A stretch of 64,000 nucleotides of DNA from UBA4575 sp002386945 (GCA_943789445.1 CALSUC010000002.1:310001-374000), one strand, 5' to 3'. Positions 34,346 through 43,254 are shown, numbered from the stretch's first letter. Notes: a model not told the origin generated them from the sequence alone. Translations and numbers: made by a program.

Positions 34346-34759
34346 GTGTTACAGCCGAAAAAAACTAAATTTCGCAAGCAGCAGAAAGGTCGTAATCGCG
34401 GGCTTGCGCAAAACGGGAACAAAGTCAGCTTTGGTGACTTTGGTTTAAAAGCTATAGGTCGTGGACGCTTAACAGCGCGTCAGATCGAAGCCGCCCGTCG
34501 TGCCATGACTCGTCACGTAAAGCGTGGCGGTAAGATTTGGATCCGTATCTTTCCTGATACTCCGGTTACTAAGAAGCCGTTAGAAGTTCGTCAGGGTAAA
34601 GGTAAGGGTAATGTCGAGTTTTGGGTCGCTAAGATTCAACCAGGCAAAATGTTATATGAAATGGAAGGTGTGCCTGAAGAAACAGCACGCGAAGCATTTA
34701 AGTTAGCGGCTGCTAAACTTCCTATTCAGACAACATTCGTTACGAGGACATTAATGTGA
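34346..34759 (+). CDS. rplP: 50S ribosomal protein L16
   Basis: L16 helps place the A-site tRNA acceptor end. The 137-residue protein starts at GTG with LQPKKTKFRKQQKGRNRG and has RGGKIWIRIFPDTPVTKKP and RQGKGKGNVEFWVA. The stop TGA shares its A with the rpmC start ATG. Confidence 0.98.
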   Translation: MLQPKKTKFRKQQKGRNRGLAQNGNKVSFGDFGLKAIGRGRLTARQIEAARRAMTRHVKRGGKIWIRIFPDTPVTKKPLEVRQGKGKGNVEFWVAKIQPGKMLYEMEGVPEETAREAFKLAAAKLPIQTTFVTRTLM

Positions 34760-34956
34760 TGAAAGCTGCTGATTTGCGAGCTAAAGGCGCGCAAGATTTA
34801 CAAGATGAATTGATCGAGTTGCGGAAAGAGCAATTCAAATTACGCATGCAGTACTCAATGGGGCAGGCTAGCCGTAACCATGAGTTTTCTCGAATCCGTA
34901 AAGACATCGCGCGTGTGAAAACGATTTTGACCGAAAAAGCTAGTGCGAGTGAGTAA
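34759..34956 (+). CDS. rpmC: 50S ribosomal protein L29
   Basis: L29 lies near the tunnel exit. The 65-residue, mostly helical protein starts at ATG 34759 (MKAADLRAKGAQ), overlapping the rplP stop by one base; a GTG three bases earlier is possible. It keeps the KEQFKLRMQ and DIARVKTIL segments of the family. Confidence 0.96.
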   Translation: MKAADLRAKGAQDLQDELIELRKEQFKLRMQYSMGQASRNHEFSRIRKDIARVKTILTEKASASE

Positions 34957-34964
34957 TAGATAAA

Positions 34965-35231
34965 ATGGAAAACGAAAAAAAGAGAGTACGTACCGTTTCG
35001 GGTAAGGTTGTTAGTAACAAGATGGATAAATCTATCACTGTACTGACTGAACGCCGCGTTAAGCATCCAATTTACGGCAAATACATGTCTAAATCGTCGA
35101 AACTTCATGCGCATGATGAAAACAATCAATGTGCTATTGGCGATTTAGTAACTATTCGTGAGTGCAGACCACTTTCAAAAACCAAGTCTTGGACTTTGGT
35201 TGAAGTTGTCTCCACTAACGCAGCAAACTAA
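34965..35231 (+). CDS. rpsQ: 30S ribosomal protein S17
   Basis: S17 is a primary 16S rRNA-binding protein with an OB fold. The 88-residue protein has VSGKVVSNKMDKSITVLTER, the RVKHPIYGKY segment and the C-terminal RECRPLSKTKSWTLVEVV. It is 8 bases after rpmC and ends the S10 cluster. Confidence 0.98.
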   Translation: MENEKKRVRTVSGKVVSNKMDKSITVLTERRVKHPIYGKYMSKSSKLHAHDENNQCAIGDLVTIRECRPLSKTKSWTLVEVVSTNAAN

Positions 35232-35240
35232 GGAAGATCG

Positions 35241-35609
35241 ATGATCCAGATGCAAACACAGTTAAGTGTTGCTGATAACAGCGGCGCACGTCGTGTTCAG
35301 TGCATTAAGGTACTGGGTGGTTCACACCGCCGTTATGCCGGCATTGGCGATGTTATTAAGGTCAGTGTTAAAGACGCGATTCCACGCGGTAAAGTGAAGA
35401 AAGGTGAAGTATATAACGCAGTTGTTGTACGTACGGCGAAAGGTGTACGTCGTGCTGATGGATCACTGATCCGTTTTGATAACAACTCAGCAGTATTACT
35501 TAACGCTGCTTTACAGCCAATTGGTACACGTATCTTTGGCCCTGTGACTCGTGAGCTACGTACAGAGAAGTTCATGAAGATCATTTCACTTGCACCAGAA
35601 GTATTGTAG
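35241..35609 (+). CDS. rplN: 50S ribosomal protein L14
   Basis: L14 lies at the subunit interface and is the binding partner of the silencing factor RsfS, whose gene is at 62785 in this window. The 122-residue protein starts MIQMQTQLSVADNSGARR and ends in the typical F-M-K-I-I-S-L-A-P-E-V-L. It is the first gene of the spc cluster, 9 bases after rpsQ without a visible separate promoter. Confidence 0.98.
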   Translation: MIQMQTQLSVADNSGARRVQCIKVLGGSHRRYAGIGDVIKVSVKDAIPRGKVKKGEVYNAVVVRTAKGVRRADGSLIRFDNNSAVLLNAALQPIGTRIFGPVTRELRTEKFMKIISLAPEVL

Positions 35610-35623
35610 GTCGAGACAGAGCA

Positions 35624-35941
35624 ATGGAAAAAATTAAGAAAGGCGACGAAATTATTGTTGTAGCCGGTAAAGATAAAGGTCGGCGCGGAACGGTAACTCG
35701 TGTTTTGGATAACGATAAAGTGTTGGTTGAAAACATCAACATGGTTAAAAAGGCGCAAAAGCCGAATCCAAACGCAGGTATTGCAGGTGGTATTATTGAT
35801 AAAACAATGCCAATTCACCGTTCTAACATCATGATGTTTAACCCAGCGACTGGCAAAGGCGACCGCATTGGGCTTAAAACTCTTGAGGACAGCTCTAAGG
35901 TTCGTTACTTCAAATCTAACGGCGAAGTGGTAGACGTTTAA
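35624..35941 (+). CDS. rplX: 50S ribosomal protein L24
   Basis: L24 initiates large-subunit assembly. The 105-residue protein has a KOW motif (IKKGDEIIVVAGKDKGRRGTV) and the KPNPNAGIAGGI loop. One base separates its stop from the rplE start. Confidence 0.97.
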   Translation: MEKIKKGDEIIVVAGKDKGRRGTVTRVLDNDKVLVENINMVKKAQKPNPNAGIAGGIIDKTMPIHRSNIMMFNPATGKGDRIGLKTLEDSSKVRYFKSNGEVVDV

Positions 35942-35942
35942 A

Positions 35943-36482
35943 ATGGCTAGGTTACAAGAATTTTACAAAGACACCGTCCGTGCGCAGTTGACTGAAGAGT
36001 TCAGCTACAGCAATCCAATGATGATCCCTCGTATTGAGATGATCTCTATAAACGTTGGTTTAGGCGAAGCGACACGTGATAAGAAAGTTGTCGAGCATGC
36101 AGTATCTGATATGACTAAGATTGCAGGCCAAAAGCCTGTTGTCACTCTGGCGCGCAAGTCTATTGCTGGATTTAATGTCCGTGATGGCTGGCCAGTCGGT
36201 TGTAAAGTGAATTTGCGAGGCGTTCAGATGTATGAATTCCTAGATCGTTTAATCACTATCGCAATTCCACGTATTCGTGATTTTCGCGGTATGAGTGCGA
36301 AAGCATTCGACGGTCGTGGAAACTACAGCATGGGCGTACGTGAGCAGATTATTTTCCCTGAGATCGACTACGACAAGATCGACGCAATCCGCGGAATGGA
36401 TATTGCGATCGTAACTAGCGCTCGTACTGATGAGGAAGCAAAAGCATTGTTAAAAGCTTTCAATTTCCCATTCAAACAGTGA
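35943..36482 (+). CDS. rplE: 50S ribosomal protein L5
   Basis: L5 binds 5S rRNA and forms bridges to the small-subunit head. The 179-residue protein has the NPMMIPRIEMISINVGLGEA segment, the KSIAGFNVRDGWPVGCKVNLRG loop (read across), and the GRGNYSMGVREQIIFPEI motif. Its length equals E. coli L5. Confidence 0.98.
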   Translation: MARLQEFYKDTVRAQLTEEFSYSNPMMIPRIEMISINVGLGEATRDKKVVEHAVSDMTKIAGQKPVVTLARKSIAGFNVRDGWPVGCKVNLRGVQMYEFLDRLITIAIPRIRDFRGMSAKAFDGRGNYSMGVREQIIFPEIDYDKIDAIRGMDIAIVTSARTDEEAKALLKAFNFPFKQ

Positions 36483-36492
36483 GATCAAACTA

Positions 36493-36798
36493 ATGGCTAA
36501 GACTTCAATGATTGCACGTGAGAAAAAACGTGCAGAAACAGTAAAAAAATACGCTAGTAAGCGTGCTCAGTTAAAAGCGACTATTAAGGCAGTATCAAGC
36601 TCTATGGAAGAGCGTGACGCAGCTCAAGTGCAACTACAGCAGTTGCCTCGCAATTCGAGTAAATGTCGTGGACGTAATCGCTGTGCGATTACCGGTCGTC
36701 CACATGGTTTTTATCGTAAGTTTGGTTTAGCTAGAAATAAGCTAAGGGAAGCCGCGATGCGTGGTGATATTCCAGGCCTTGTTAAGGCTAGTTGGTAA
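36493..36798 (+). CDS. rpsN: 30S ribosomal protein S14
   Basis: S14 lies in the small-subunit head. The 101-residue protein is the long form without the CxxC zinc ribbon; only two cysteines remain (SSKCRGRNRC). It keeps GRPHGFYRKFGLARNKLRE and the C-terminal VKASW. Confidence 0.97.
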   Translation: MAKTSMIAREKKRAETVKKYASKRAQLKATIKAVSSSMEERDAAQVQLQQLPRNSSKCRGRNRCAITGRPHGFYRKFGLARNKLREAAMRGDIPGLVKASW

Positions 36799-36811
36799 TA
36801 GGTGATTTGAT

Positions 36812-37207
36812 ATGAGTATGAGTGATCCAGTTGCTGACATGCTGACACGAATCCGTAATGGACAGAGTGCAGACAAAGCGAATGTAGTTATGCCTTATTC
36901 TAAGTACAAAGAAGCAATTGCTGCCGTACTTAAGGGTGAGGGTTATGTCCATGATTTTTCAGTATCTGGCGAAGGTGCAACAAAAGCACTGCAAGTCGAG
37001 CTGAAGTACTACATGGGCAAGCCAGTAATAGAAAAAGTGAAGCGAATTAGCCGTCCAGGTCTGCGTATCTACAAGAACGCAGAAGAATTACCAAAAGTTA
37101 TTGGTGGTATGGGTATCGCCATTATCTCAACTTCAAAGGGTCTAATGACTGACCGTGCAGCGCGTCAAGCGGGTTGTGGCGGCGAAGTTATTTGTACTGT
37201 TGAGTAA
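36812..37207 (+). CDS. rpsH: 30S ribosomal protein S8
   Basis: S8 binds the central domain of 16S rRNA and in E. coli represses the spc operon through the rplX-rplE mRNA. The 131-residue protein starts MSMSDPVADMLTRIRNGQ, like E. coli, so the first of two close ATGs is chosen. It has RPGLRIYK and the ISTSKGLMTDRAAR motif. Confidence 0.98.
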   Translation: MSMSDPVADMLTRIRNGQSADKANVVMPYSKYKEAIAAVLKGEGYVHDFSVSGEGATKALQVELKYYMGKPVIEKVKRISRPGLRIYKNAEELPKVIGGMGIAIISTSKGLMTDRAARQAGCGGEVICTVE

Positions 37208-37222
37208 ACAGGTTTAAAGAAT

Positions 37223-37750
37223 ATGTCTAGAGTTGCAAAACAACCGATTGAAATCCCAGCTGGCGTTGAAGTGAAAATCAACGGCCAAGAGTTTTATGCT
37301 AAGGGGTCAAAAGGTGAAATGAACATGGTTCTGCATGACGCTGTATCCGTGGCACAGGAAGAGAAGATTCTATCTGTTAGCCCGAAAAGTGTTAGCGACT
37401 ATGCAATGGCTGGCACCATGCGTGCTTTGTTGAATAATATCATTACGGGTGTTTCAGCCGGTTTTGAAAAGAAATTAGAACTCGTTGGTGTTGGTTACCG
37501 TGCGCAATCCAAAGGTAAGACTTTGAACTTAGCACTTGGTTTCTCTCATCCCGTAGACTACGCAGTGCCTGAAGGTATTACGATCGAGACTCCAAGTCAG
37601 ACAGAGATCGTTATCACAGGTACTGATAAGCAGCGAGTTGGTCAAGTTGCCGCAGAGATTCGTGCTTTTAGACCGCCTGAGCCTTATAAAGGTAAGGGTG
37701 TTAAGTACGCCGGTGAACGTATCCTTCGTAAAGAAGCCAAGAAGAAATAA
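37223..37750 (+). CDS. rplF: 50S ribosomal protein L6
   Basis: L6 supports the factor-binding centre near the sarcin-ricin loop. The 175-residue protein has two related domains; the C-terminal one ends with the signature RPPEPYKGKGVKYAGE. It lies 15 bases after rpsH and 16 before rplR. Confidence 0.98.
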   Translation: MSRVAKQPIEIPAGVEVKINGQEFYAKGSKGEMNMVLHDAVSVAQEEKILSVSPKSVSDYAMAGTMRALLNNIITGVSAGFEKKLELVGVGYRAQSKGKTLNLALGFSHPVDYAVPEGITIETPSQTEIVITGTDKQRVGQVAAEIRAFRPPEPYKGKGVKYAGERILRKEAKKK

Positions 37751-37766
37751 TTAGCAGATAAGCGAA

Positions 37767-38117
37767 ATGGACAAAAAACAATCTAGAAATCGTCGTAAGA
37801 AAAAGACTCGCTACATTATCAGTGGGTTAAACGCTGTACGATTATGTGTACATCGTACTCCACAGCATATTTATGCTCAGCTGATAGATGGTTCAGCGAG
37901 TGTATTAGCTGCGGGTTCATCACTCGAAAGTGATGTCCGATCGAATGTTAAGCACACCGGAAATGTAGAAGCCGCTAAATTAGTCGGTAAACTCATTGCG
38001 GAACGTGCGAAAGAGAAAGGCGTATCTAAAGTCGCCTTTGATCGTTCAGGATTCAAATATCATGGTCGTATTCAAGCGTTAGCAGATGCTGCGCGTGAAG
38101 CTGGTCTTGAGTTTTAA
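37767..38117 (+). CDS. rplR: 50S ribosomal protein L18
   Basis: L18 binds 5S rRNA together with L5. The 116-residue protein has a basic N-terminal tail (KKQSRNRRKKKTRY), the LCVHRTPQHIYAQLID strand pair and the C-terminal FDRSGFKYHGRIQALADAAR. The length is as in E. coli (117). Confidence 0.98.
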   Translation: MDKKQSRNRRKKKTRYIISGLNAVRLCVHRTPQHIYAQLIDGSASVLAAGSSLESDVRSNVKHTGNVEAAKLVGKLIAERAKEKGVSKVAFDRSGFKYHGRIQALADAAREAGLEF

Positions 38118-38135
38118 TTAAAGGTTGACGAAGCA

Positions 38136-38645
38136 ATGGCTGGATCAGAAGTAACAAATAAAAGCGCCGACGGACTGCAAGAGAAATTAGTTGCCGTTAA
38201 TCGTGTTGCCAAAGTTGTAAAAGGTGGCCGTCAATTTGGCTTCACCGCACTTACAGTAGTAGGTGATGGGGAAGGTAAGATTGGCTTCGGTTATGGCAAA
38301 GCGAAAGAAGTGCCTGTTGCTATTCAAAAAGCAATGGAAAAAGCACGTCGTAACATGCAAGACATCCCTCTGAAAGATGGTACTCTGCATTACGCTAAAG
38401 TCGGTATTCACGGTGCGGCTAAGGTCCACATGCAACCAGCCTCTGAAGGTACTGGTATTATTGCAGGTGGTGCAATGCGCGCAGTGTTCGAGGTTTTAGG
38501 TGTTCGTAATGTCACCGCTAAAATTATCGGTTCTCGTAACCCTATCAACGTAGTACGAGCAACTATCGCCGGCCTCGCAAGTATCCAGTCGCCTGACGCG
38601 ATTGCATCTAAGCGTGGTAAATCAGTCGACGAGATTATAGGTTAG
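38136..38645 (+). CDS. rpsE: 30S ribosomal protein S5
   Basis: S5 contributes to mRNA unwinding and decoding fidelity. The 169-residue protein has VAKVVKGGRQFGFTALTVVG, the GKAKEVPVAIQKAMEKARR helix and the GTGIIAGGAMRAVFEVLG loop, with no obvious ram-type change. It is followed by rpmD after 2 bases. Confidence 0.98.
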   Translation: MAGSEVTNKSADGLQEKLVAVNRVAKVVKGGRQFGFTALTVVGDGEGKIGFGYGKAKEVPVAIQKAMEKARRNMQDIPLKDGTLHYAKVGIHGAAKVHMQPASEGTGIIAGGAMRAVFEVLGVRNVTAKIIGSRNPINVVRATIAGLASIQSPDAIASKRGKSVDEIIG

Positions 38646-38647
38646 TC

Positions 38648-38830
38648 ATGAGCAAGCAATTACAAGTCACTCTAATTAAAAGCATTCACGGTCGCCTTAA
38701 GGCGCACCAGGCCTGTGTACGTGGGCTTGGCATCCGTCGCATTCATAACCCAGTAATGGTTATTGATACGCCTGAGAATCGCGGAATGATCAATAAGATT
38801 GAATACATGCTTAAGGTTGAGGAAGTATAA
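38648..38830 (+). CDS. rpmD: 50S ribosomal protein L30
   Basis: L30 is a small protein that many bacterial groups lack. The 60-residue protein has VTLIKSIHGRLKAHQACVRGLGI and NRGMINKIEYMLKVEEV (read across), the short bacterial form. One base separates it from rplO. Confidence 0.97.
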   Translation: MSKQLQVTLIKSIHGRLKAHQACVRGLGIRRIHNPVMVIDTPENRGMINKIEYMLKVEEV

Positions 38831-38831
38831 A

Positions 38832-39266
38832 ATGCGTTTAAATTCGTTAAAGCCTGCAGCAGGTAGCCGTCCAGACAGCAAACGTGTCGGTCGTGGTATC
38901 GGGTCTGGCTGGGGTAAAACCTGTGGCCGTGGTCATAAAGGTCAGAAGTCACGCTCTGGTGGATTCCATAAGGTTGGTTTTGAAGGTGGTCAAATGCCCC
39001 TACAACGTCGCCTACCTAAATTTGGTTTCAGTTCACGAAAAGCACGTCTAACCGCAGAGTTACGTTTGCCAGAGCTATTGTTAGCTAAGGCTGACGTGAT
39101 TGATATTGAAGCATTAAAAGCAGAGAACTTGGTTCCTGCGTTCACACAAAAAGTGAAAGTCATATTGTCTGGTGAAATCACCACAGCAGTTAAGACAAAA
39201 GGATTAAACTTTACTAAGGGCGCAAAGGCAGCTGTTGAAGCAGCTGGCGGTAGCATCGAAGAGTAA
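38832..39266 (+). CDS. rplO: 50S ribosomal protein L15
   Basis: L15 is a late-assembly protein of the large subunit. The start is ATG 38832 (MRLNSLKPAAGSR), one base after rpmD; a longer frame inside rpmD is not supported. The 144-residue protein has the glycine-rich RVGRGIGSGWGKTCGRGHKG segment and GFEGGQMPLQRRLPKFGF. Confidence 0.98.
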   Translation: MRLNSLKPAAGSRPDSKRVGRGIGSGWGKTCGRGHKGQKSRSGGFHKVGFEGGQMPLQRRLPKFGFSSRKARLTAELRLPELLLAKADVIDIEALKAENLVPAFTQKVKVILSGEITTAVKTKGLNFTKGAKAAVEAAGGSIEE

Positions 39267-39271
39267 AGCGA

Positions 39272-40609
39272 ATGTCTAGCTCTCGAGCGAATATGGCAGC
39301 CTCCACTGGAGGACTGAGTAAAGGGTCAGAACTGCGACAGCGTCTGGCTTTCGTGCTTATGGCCTTGATTGTTTTCCGTCTTGGAACGTTTATTCCAACG
39401 CCGGGCATCGATCCAGCCGCTATGGCTAGGTTCTTTGAAGAACAGAGCAGCACCATCTTAGGCATGTTCAACATGTTCTCCGGTGGCGCATTAGAGCGTT
39501 TAAGTATCTTTGCATTGGGAATCATGCCGTATATTTCGGCTTCGATTATCATGCAATTGATGAGTGCGGTTGTACCGGCACTTAAAGAATTGAAGAAAGA
39601 AGGTGAAGCGGGTCGTCGTAAGATCACACAGTACACGCGTTACGGTACTGTTGTTTTAGCAACCTTCCAGGCGATTGGTGTAAGTATTGCCTTACAGAAT
39701 CAAGGTGTAGCGATATCTGCTGGCACCAGCTTCATATTTACAGCAGCTTTGAGTTTGGTTACTGGCACCATGTTTTTAATGTGGTTGGGTGAGCAGATCA
39801 CTGAACGAGGTATTGGAAACGGTATTTCAATTATTATCTTTGCAGGTATTGTCGCTGGTTTACCTTCTGCGGTAGGCGGTACCTTGGAATTAGCGCGAAC
39901 TGGTGAATTATCCAGCGCACTAGTCCTTTTATTATTTGTTATGGCAATTGTAGTGACTGGTTTTGTCGTTTTTGTTGAGCGTGGTCAACGCCGCATAACG
40001 GTGAACTACGCAAAGAGACAGCAAGGCCGTAAAATGTACGCGGCACAGTCTAGTCACTTGCCACTGAAGTTGAATATGGCTGGTGTTATTCCGCCTATCT
40101 TTGCTTCAAGTATTATCTTGTTTCCGGCAACACTAGGGCAGTGGGCTGGTAACATTGAAGGCATGGGCTGGTTGCAGGATATCTCTGCGACACTAGCACC
40201 AGGGCAACCGCTGTATGTGTTGTTTTATGCTCTAGCAATTGTGTTTTTCTGTTTTTTCTACACAGCGATCGTGTTCGATTCGCGAGAGACTGCAGATAAC
40301 CTGAAGCGTTCAGGCGCTTTTATCCCAGGAATACGACCTGGTGAGCAAAGTGCACGTTACATCGATGGCGTATTGACTCGATTGACAGCAGTTGGCGCAA
40401 TATACATCACCTTAGTGTGTTTAATGCCTGAGTTTTTGATTTTGAAATGGAATGTACCTTTCTACTTTGGTGGTACTTCTTTATTAATTATTGTGGTCGT
40501 AGTCATGGACTTTATCGGCCAAGTGCAGTCTCATTTGATGTCCTCGCAGTATGAGGGTCTGATGAAGAAAGCGAATTTGAAAGGTGGGCGCGAAGGCCGT
40601 CTACGCTAG
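39272..40609 (+). CDS. secY: Preprotein translocase subunit SecY
   Basis: SecY forms the protein-conducting channel of the inner membrane. The 445-residue protein (E. coli 443) has ten hydrophobic segments, the plug region after the first helix, GIMPYISASIIMQL in the second, and the cytoplasmic loop with RRITVNYAKRQQGRK that contacts SecA and the ribosome. It ends the spc cluster, followed by rpmJ. Confidence 0.98.
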   Translation: MSSSRANMAASTGGLSKGSELRQRLAFVLMALIVFRLGTFIPTPGIDPAAMARFFEEQSSTILGMFNMFSGGALERLSIFALGIMPYISASIIMQLMSAVVPALKELKKEGEAGRRKITQYTRYGTVVLATFQAIGVSIALQNQGVAISAGTSFIFTAALSLVTGTMFLMWLGEQITERGIGNGISIIIFAGIVAGLPSAVGGTLELARTGELSSALVLLLFVMAIVVTGFVVFVERGQRRITVNYAKRQQGRKMYAAQSSHLPLKLNMAGVIPPIFASSIILFPATLGQWAGNIEGMGWLQDISATLAPGQPLYVLFYALAIVFFCFFYTAIVFDSRETADNLKRSGAFIPGIRPGEQSARYIDGVLTRLTAVGAIYITLVCLMPEFLILKWNVPFYFGGTSLLIIVVVVMDFIGQVQSHLMSSQYEGLMKKANLKGGREGRLR

Positions 40610-40619
40610 GAGATATCGA

Positions 40620-40733
40620 GTGAAAGTTAGAGCATCTGTTAAAAAACTTTGTCGTAATTGCAAGATCGTACGTCGTAATCGAGTATTACGTGTAATTTGT
40701 ACTGATCCTCGGCACAAACAACGTCAGGGTTAA
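40620..40733 (+). CDS. rpmJ: 50S ribosomal protein L36
   Basis: This 37-residue gene starts at GTG 40620, 10 bases after secY. The protein reads KVRASVKKLCRNCKIVRR at its start and ends ICTDPRHKQRQG, so it keeps the zinc ligands Cys11, Cys14, Cys27 and His32: the zinc-containing form of L36. The AGGAG ribosome site overlaps the end of secY. Confidence 0.97.
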   Translation: MKVRASVKKLCRNCKIVRRNRVLRVICTDPRHKQRQG

Positions 40734-40749
40734 GCTAAGCTTAAACGCA

Positions 40750-40777
40750 TTGAAACAATTGATTTAATTGGTAAAAT
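40750..40777 (+). promoter_or_regulatory. Candidate promoter of the alpha operon
   Basis: TTGAAA (40750-40755), a 16-base spacer and TAAAAT (40772-40777), each with five or more consensus matches overall, lie in the 92-base rpmJ-rpsM gap. It would allow separate transcription of rpsM-rpsK-rpsD-rpoA-rplQ. Confidence 0.5.
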
Positions 40778-40794
40778 TTACAGCTTCCTACATT

Positions 40795-40815
40795 TAAGGT
40801 AGGAATTTATTTTCA
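40795..40815 (+). promoter_or_regulatory. Hairpin before rpsM, possible S4 control site
   Basis: TTCCTAC (40795-40801) pairs perfectly with GTAGGAA (40809-40815) around ATTTAAG, a few bases before the AGGAG of rpsM. In enteric bacteria S4 binds a pseudoknot at this place to repress the alpha operon. Only the hairpin is visible; the pseudoknot was not verified. Confidence 0.4.
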
Positions 40816-40825
40816 GGAGAAAAAC

Positions 40826-41182
40826 GTGGCCCGTATTGCCGGAATTAATATTCCAGTACACAAGCACACTGTGATTGCGCTGACCTCAATCTACGGCGTA
40901 GGTCGTACCCGTGCGCAAGAGATTTGTGCAGCTACCGGTGTTGGTACTGACGTCAAGATTAAAGATCTGACCGAAGAAGAAGTCGAAAAGATTCGCGCAG
41001 AAGTTGCTAAAGCACCTGTAGAGGGTGATCTACGTCGTGAAGTTTCAATGAACATCAAGCGATTGATGGATCTTGGTACTTACCGTGGCATTCGTCATCG
41101 TCGTGGACTACCACTACGTGGACAACGCACGAAAAACAACGCTCGTACGCGCAAAGGCCCGCGTCGACCTATTAAGAAATAG
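40826..41182 (+). CDS. rpsM: 30S ribosomal protein S13
   Basis: S13 lies in the small-subunit head and touches P-site tRNA. The 118-residue protein starts at GTG after CAGGAG, begins ARIAGINIPVHKH, has the LTSIYGVGRTRAQEIC helix-turn-helix and ends in a basic tail (RTRKGPRRPIKK) reaching the P site. Confidence 0.98.
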   Translation: MARIAGINIPVHKHTVIALTSIYGVGRTRAQEICAATGVGTDVKIKDLTEEEVEKIRAEVAKAPVEGDLRREVSMNIKRLMDLGTYRGIRHRRGLPLRGQRTKNNARTRKGPRRPIKK

Positions 41183-41198
41183 ATTGAGTATATAAGGC

Positions 41199-41591
41199 AT
41201 GGCAACTAACAAAGCAGCACCAAAGAAGAAGAAGGTAAAACGCGTCGTTACTGATGGTATCGCGCATATTAACGCTTCTTTCAATAATACTATTATCACG
41301 ATCACTGATCGCCAAGGAAATGCACTTTGCTGGGCAACTTCGGGTGGTTCTGGTTTTCGTGGTTCTCGTAAGAGCACGCCATTCGCTGCACAGGTCGCAG
41401 CTGAGCGTTGTGGCACAGTAGCCTTAGATTACGGCATGAAAAATCTTGATGTTATGGTCAAAGGACCAGGACCAGGTCGTGAGTCGGCGGTACGTTCGCT
41501 GAATTCCCTTGGTTTTCGCATCACAAATATTAAAGATATAACCCCTATTCCTCATAACGGATGTCGCCCACCTAAGCGCAGAAGAGTGTAG
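41199..41591 (+). CDS. rpsK: 30S ribosomal protein S11
   Basis: S11 forms part of the platform at the E site. The 130-residue protein has HINASFNNTIITITDRQGNA and the C-terminal DITPIPHNGCRPPKRRRV. The N-G pair in PHNG, which is isomerised in E. coli S11, is conserved. Confidence 0.98.
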   Translation: MATNKAAPKKKKVKRVVTDGIAHINASFNNTIITITDRQGNALCWATSGGSGFRGSRKSTPFAAQVAAERCGTVALDYGMKNLDVMVKGPGPGRESAVRSLNSLGFRITNIKDITPIPHNGCRPPKRRRV

Positions 41592-41597
41592 TTAGAT

Positions 41598-42218
41598 ATG
41601 GCAAGATACCTAGGACCAAAATGTAAGTTAATGCGCCGCGAAGGAACTGATTTGTTCCTCAAGAGCCGTGCGCGTCCTTTAGATTCAAAATGTAAAGCGG
41701 ACAAGCCACCAGGTCAACACGGTGACAAACGAACGCGTCTGTCTGACTACGGTTTACAGCTGCGTGAAAAGCAAAAATTACGTCGTACTTACGGTGTACT
41801 TGAGCGTCAATTCCGCAATTACTTTAAGAAAGCATCGAATCAAAAAGGTTCTACCGGTGAGAACCTGTTAGCGCTACTCGAATGCCGCTTAGATAACGTG
41901 GTTTATCGTATGGGCTTCGGCGTGACTCGTGCTGAGTGTCGTCAGTTAGTCAGTCACAAGGCGATTGAAGTGAATGGATCTGTAGTTAACATTCCTTCCT
42001 ACCAAGTGAAAGCAGATGACGTGATTTCAGTACGTGAGAAGTCGCGCAAGCAATTACGCATTCAAGACTCATTGAGTACCGCCGAACAATTCGGTTTACC
42101 TCATTGGATCGAATTAGATAGTAAGCAGATGAAAGCAACCTTTAAAATGGTGCCTGATCGTTCCGATCTATCTGCCGATATCAACGAGCAACTAGTCGTC
42201 GAGCTTTACTCGAAGTAA
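41598..42218 (+). CDS. rpsD: 30S ribosomal protein S4
   Basis: S4 nucleates 16S rRNA folding and in E. coli represses the alpha operon. The 206-residue protein has RYLGPKCKLMRREGTDL, GVLERQFRNYFKKAS and the S4 RNA-binding domain around RLDNVVYRMGFGVTRAE. The length equals E. coli S4. Confidence 0.98.
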   Translation: MARYLGPKCKLMRREGTDLFLKSRARPLDSKCKADKPPGQHGDKRTRLSDYGLQLREKQKLRRTYGVLERQFRNYFKKASNQKGSTGENLLALLECRLDNVVYRMGFGVTRAECRQLVSHKAIEVNGSVVNIPSYQVKADDVISVREKSRKQLRIQDSLSTAEQFGLPHWIELDSKQMKATFKMVPDRSDLSADINEQLVVELYSK

Positions 42219-42241
42219 CCATAGTCTGAGAGGTACACATA

Positions 42242-43234
42242 GTGTCTAGTTCAAATGAGCTATTAAAGCCAAGGTTAGTTGACGTTAATGTCATTAGCCC
42301 ACGCAACGCCAAAATTGTTTTAGAGCCTTTAGAACGTGGTTTTGGCCACACTCTAGGTAATGCGCTCCGTCGCATCTTGTTATCGTCTATTCAAGGTAGT
42401 GCTGTTGTTGAAGTGCAAATTGAAGGCGTGCTACATGAATACACTGCTATTGAAGGTGTACATGAAGATGTAGTCGATATCTTATTGAATCTGAAAGGGC
42501 TTGCAGTTGTCTTACACAATAAGACTGAAGCTAGCTTAGTTATCAATAAAGTCGGACCTGGTGTGGTTACAGCCGCTGATATCCAGGGTGATGCCGATGT
42601 TGAAATCATTAATCCTGAGCATGTGATCGCTAACATCACGTCGAATGGTTCATTGAGCATGACCATGAAGGTCGCTACCGGTCGTGGTTACGTTCCTGCA
42701 ACACAACGTCGTACTGATGAAGAGCGTCCTATTGGCTCGCTTCTGTTAGACGCTAGCTTTAGTCCGGTACGTCGCGTTTCTTACAGTGTAGAAAGCGCAC
42801 GTGTTGAACAGCGTACGAACTTAGATAAGCTGATTATTGAGCTTGAGACTGATGGTACAGTTGATCCTGAAGAGACTGTACGTAAAGCAGCAGGTATCTT
42901 GCAGCAGCAATTAACTGTCTTCGTTGAACTTGAAGGTAGTGAGCAAGAAGAAGCAGCTTGGGTTGAAGCAGAGATTGATCCAATTCTATTACGTCCAGTG
43001 GATGATTTGGAATTGACAGTACGTTCAGCTAATTGCTTGAAGGCCGAAAACATTTACTATATTGGTGACTTAATTCAACGTACCGAAGTTGAATTACTGA
43101 AGACTCCGAACTTAGGTAAAAAGTCACTAACAGAAATTAAAGACGTATTGGGTTCGCATGGTCTTTCGCTAGGTATGCGCCTAGAAAACTGGCCACCAGC
43201 TCAAATGAAAGAAGAGCGTAAGCCCCTCATTTAA
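42242..43234 (+). CDS. rpoA: RNA polymerase alpha subunit
   Basis: Alpha dimerises to start polymerase assembly and reads UP elements and activators. The 330-residue protein starts at GTG. The N-terminal domain has GFGHTLGNALRRILLSS; the C-terminal domain has RSANCLKAENIYYIGDLIQR, with the DNA-contacting arginine and asparagine, and TPNLGKKSLTEIKDVL. It lies between rpsD and rplQ. Confidence 0.99.
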   Translation: MSSSNELLKPRLVDVNVISPRNAKIVLEPLERGFGHTLGNALRRILLSSIQGSAVVEVQIEGVLHEYTAIEGVHEDVVDILLNLKGLAVVLHNKTEASLVINKVGPGVVTAADIQGDADVEIINPEHVIANITSNGSLSMTMKVATGRGYVPATQRRTDEERPIGSLLLDASFSPVRRVSYSVESARVEQRTNLDKLIIELETDGTVDPEETVRKAAGILQQQLTVFVELEGSEQEEAAWVEAEIDPILLRPVDDLELTVRSANCLKAENIYYIGDLIQRTEVELLKTPNLGKKSLTEIKDVLGSHGLSLGMRLENWPPAQMKEERKPLI

Positions 43235-43254
43235 AGATTTATTAGGTAATAGTT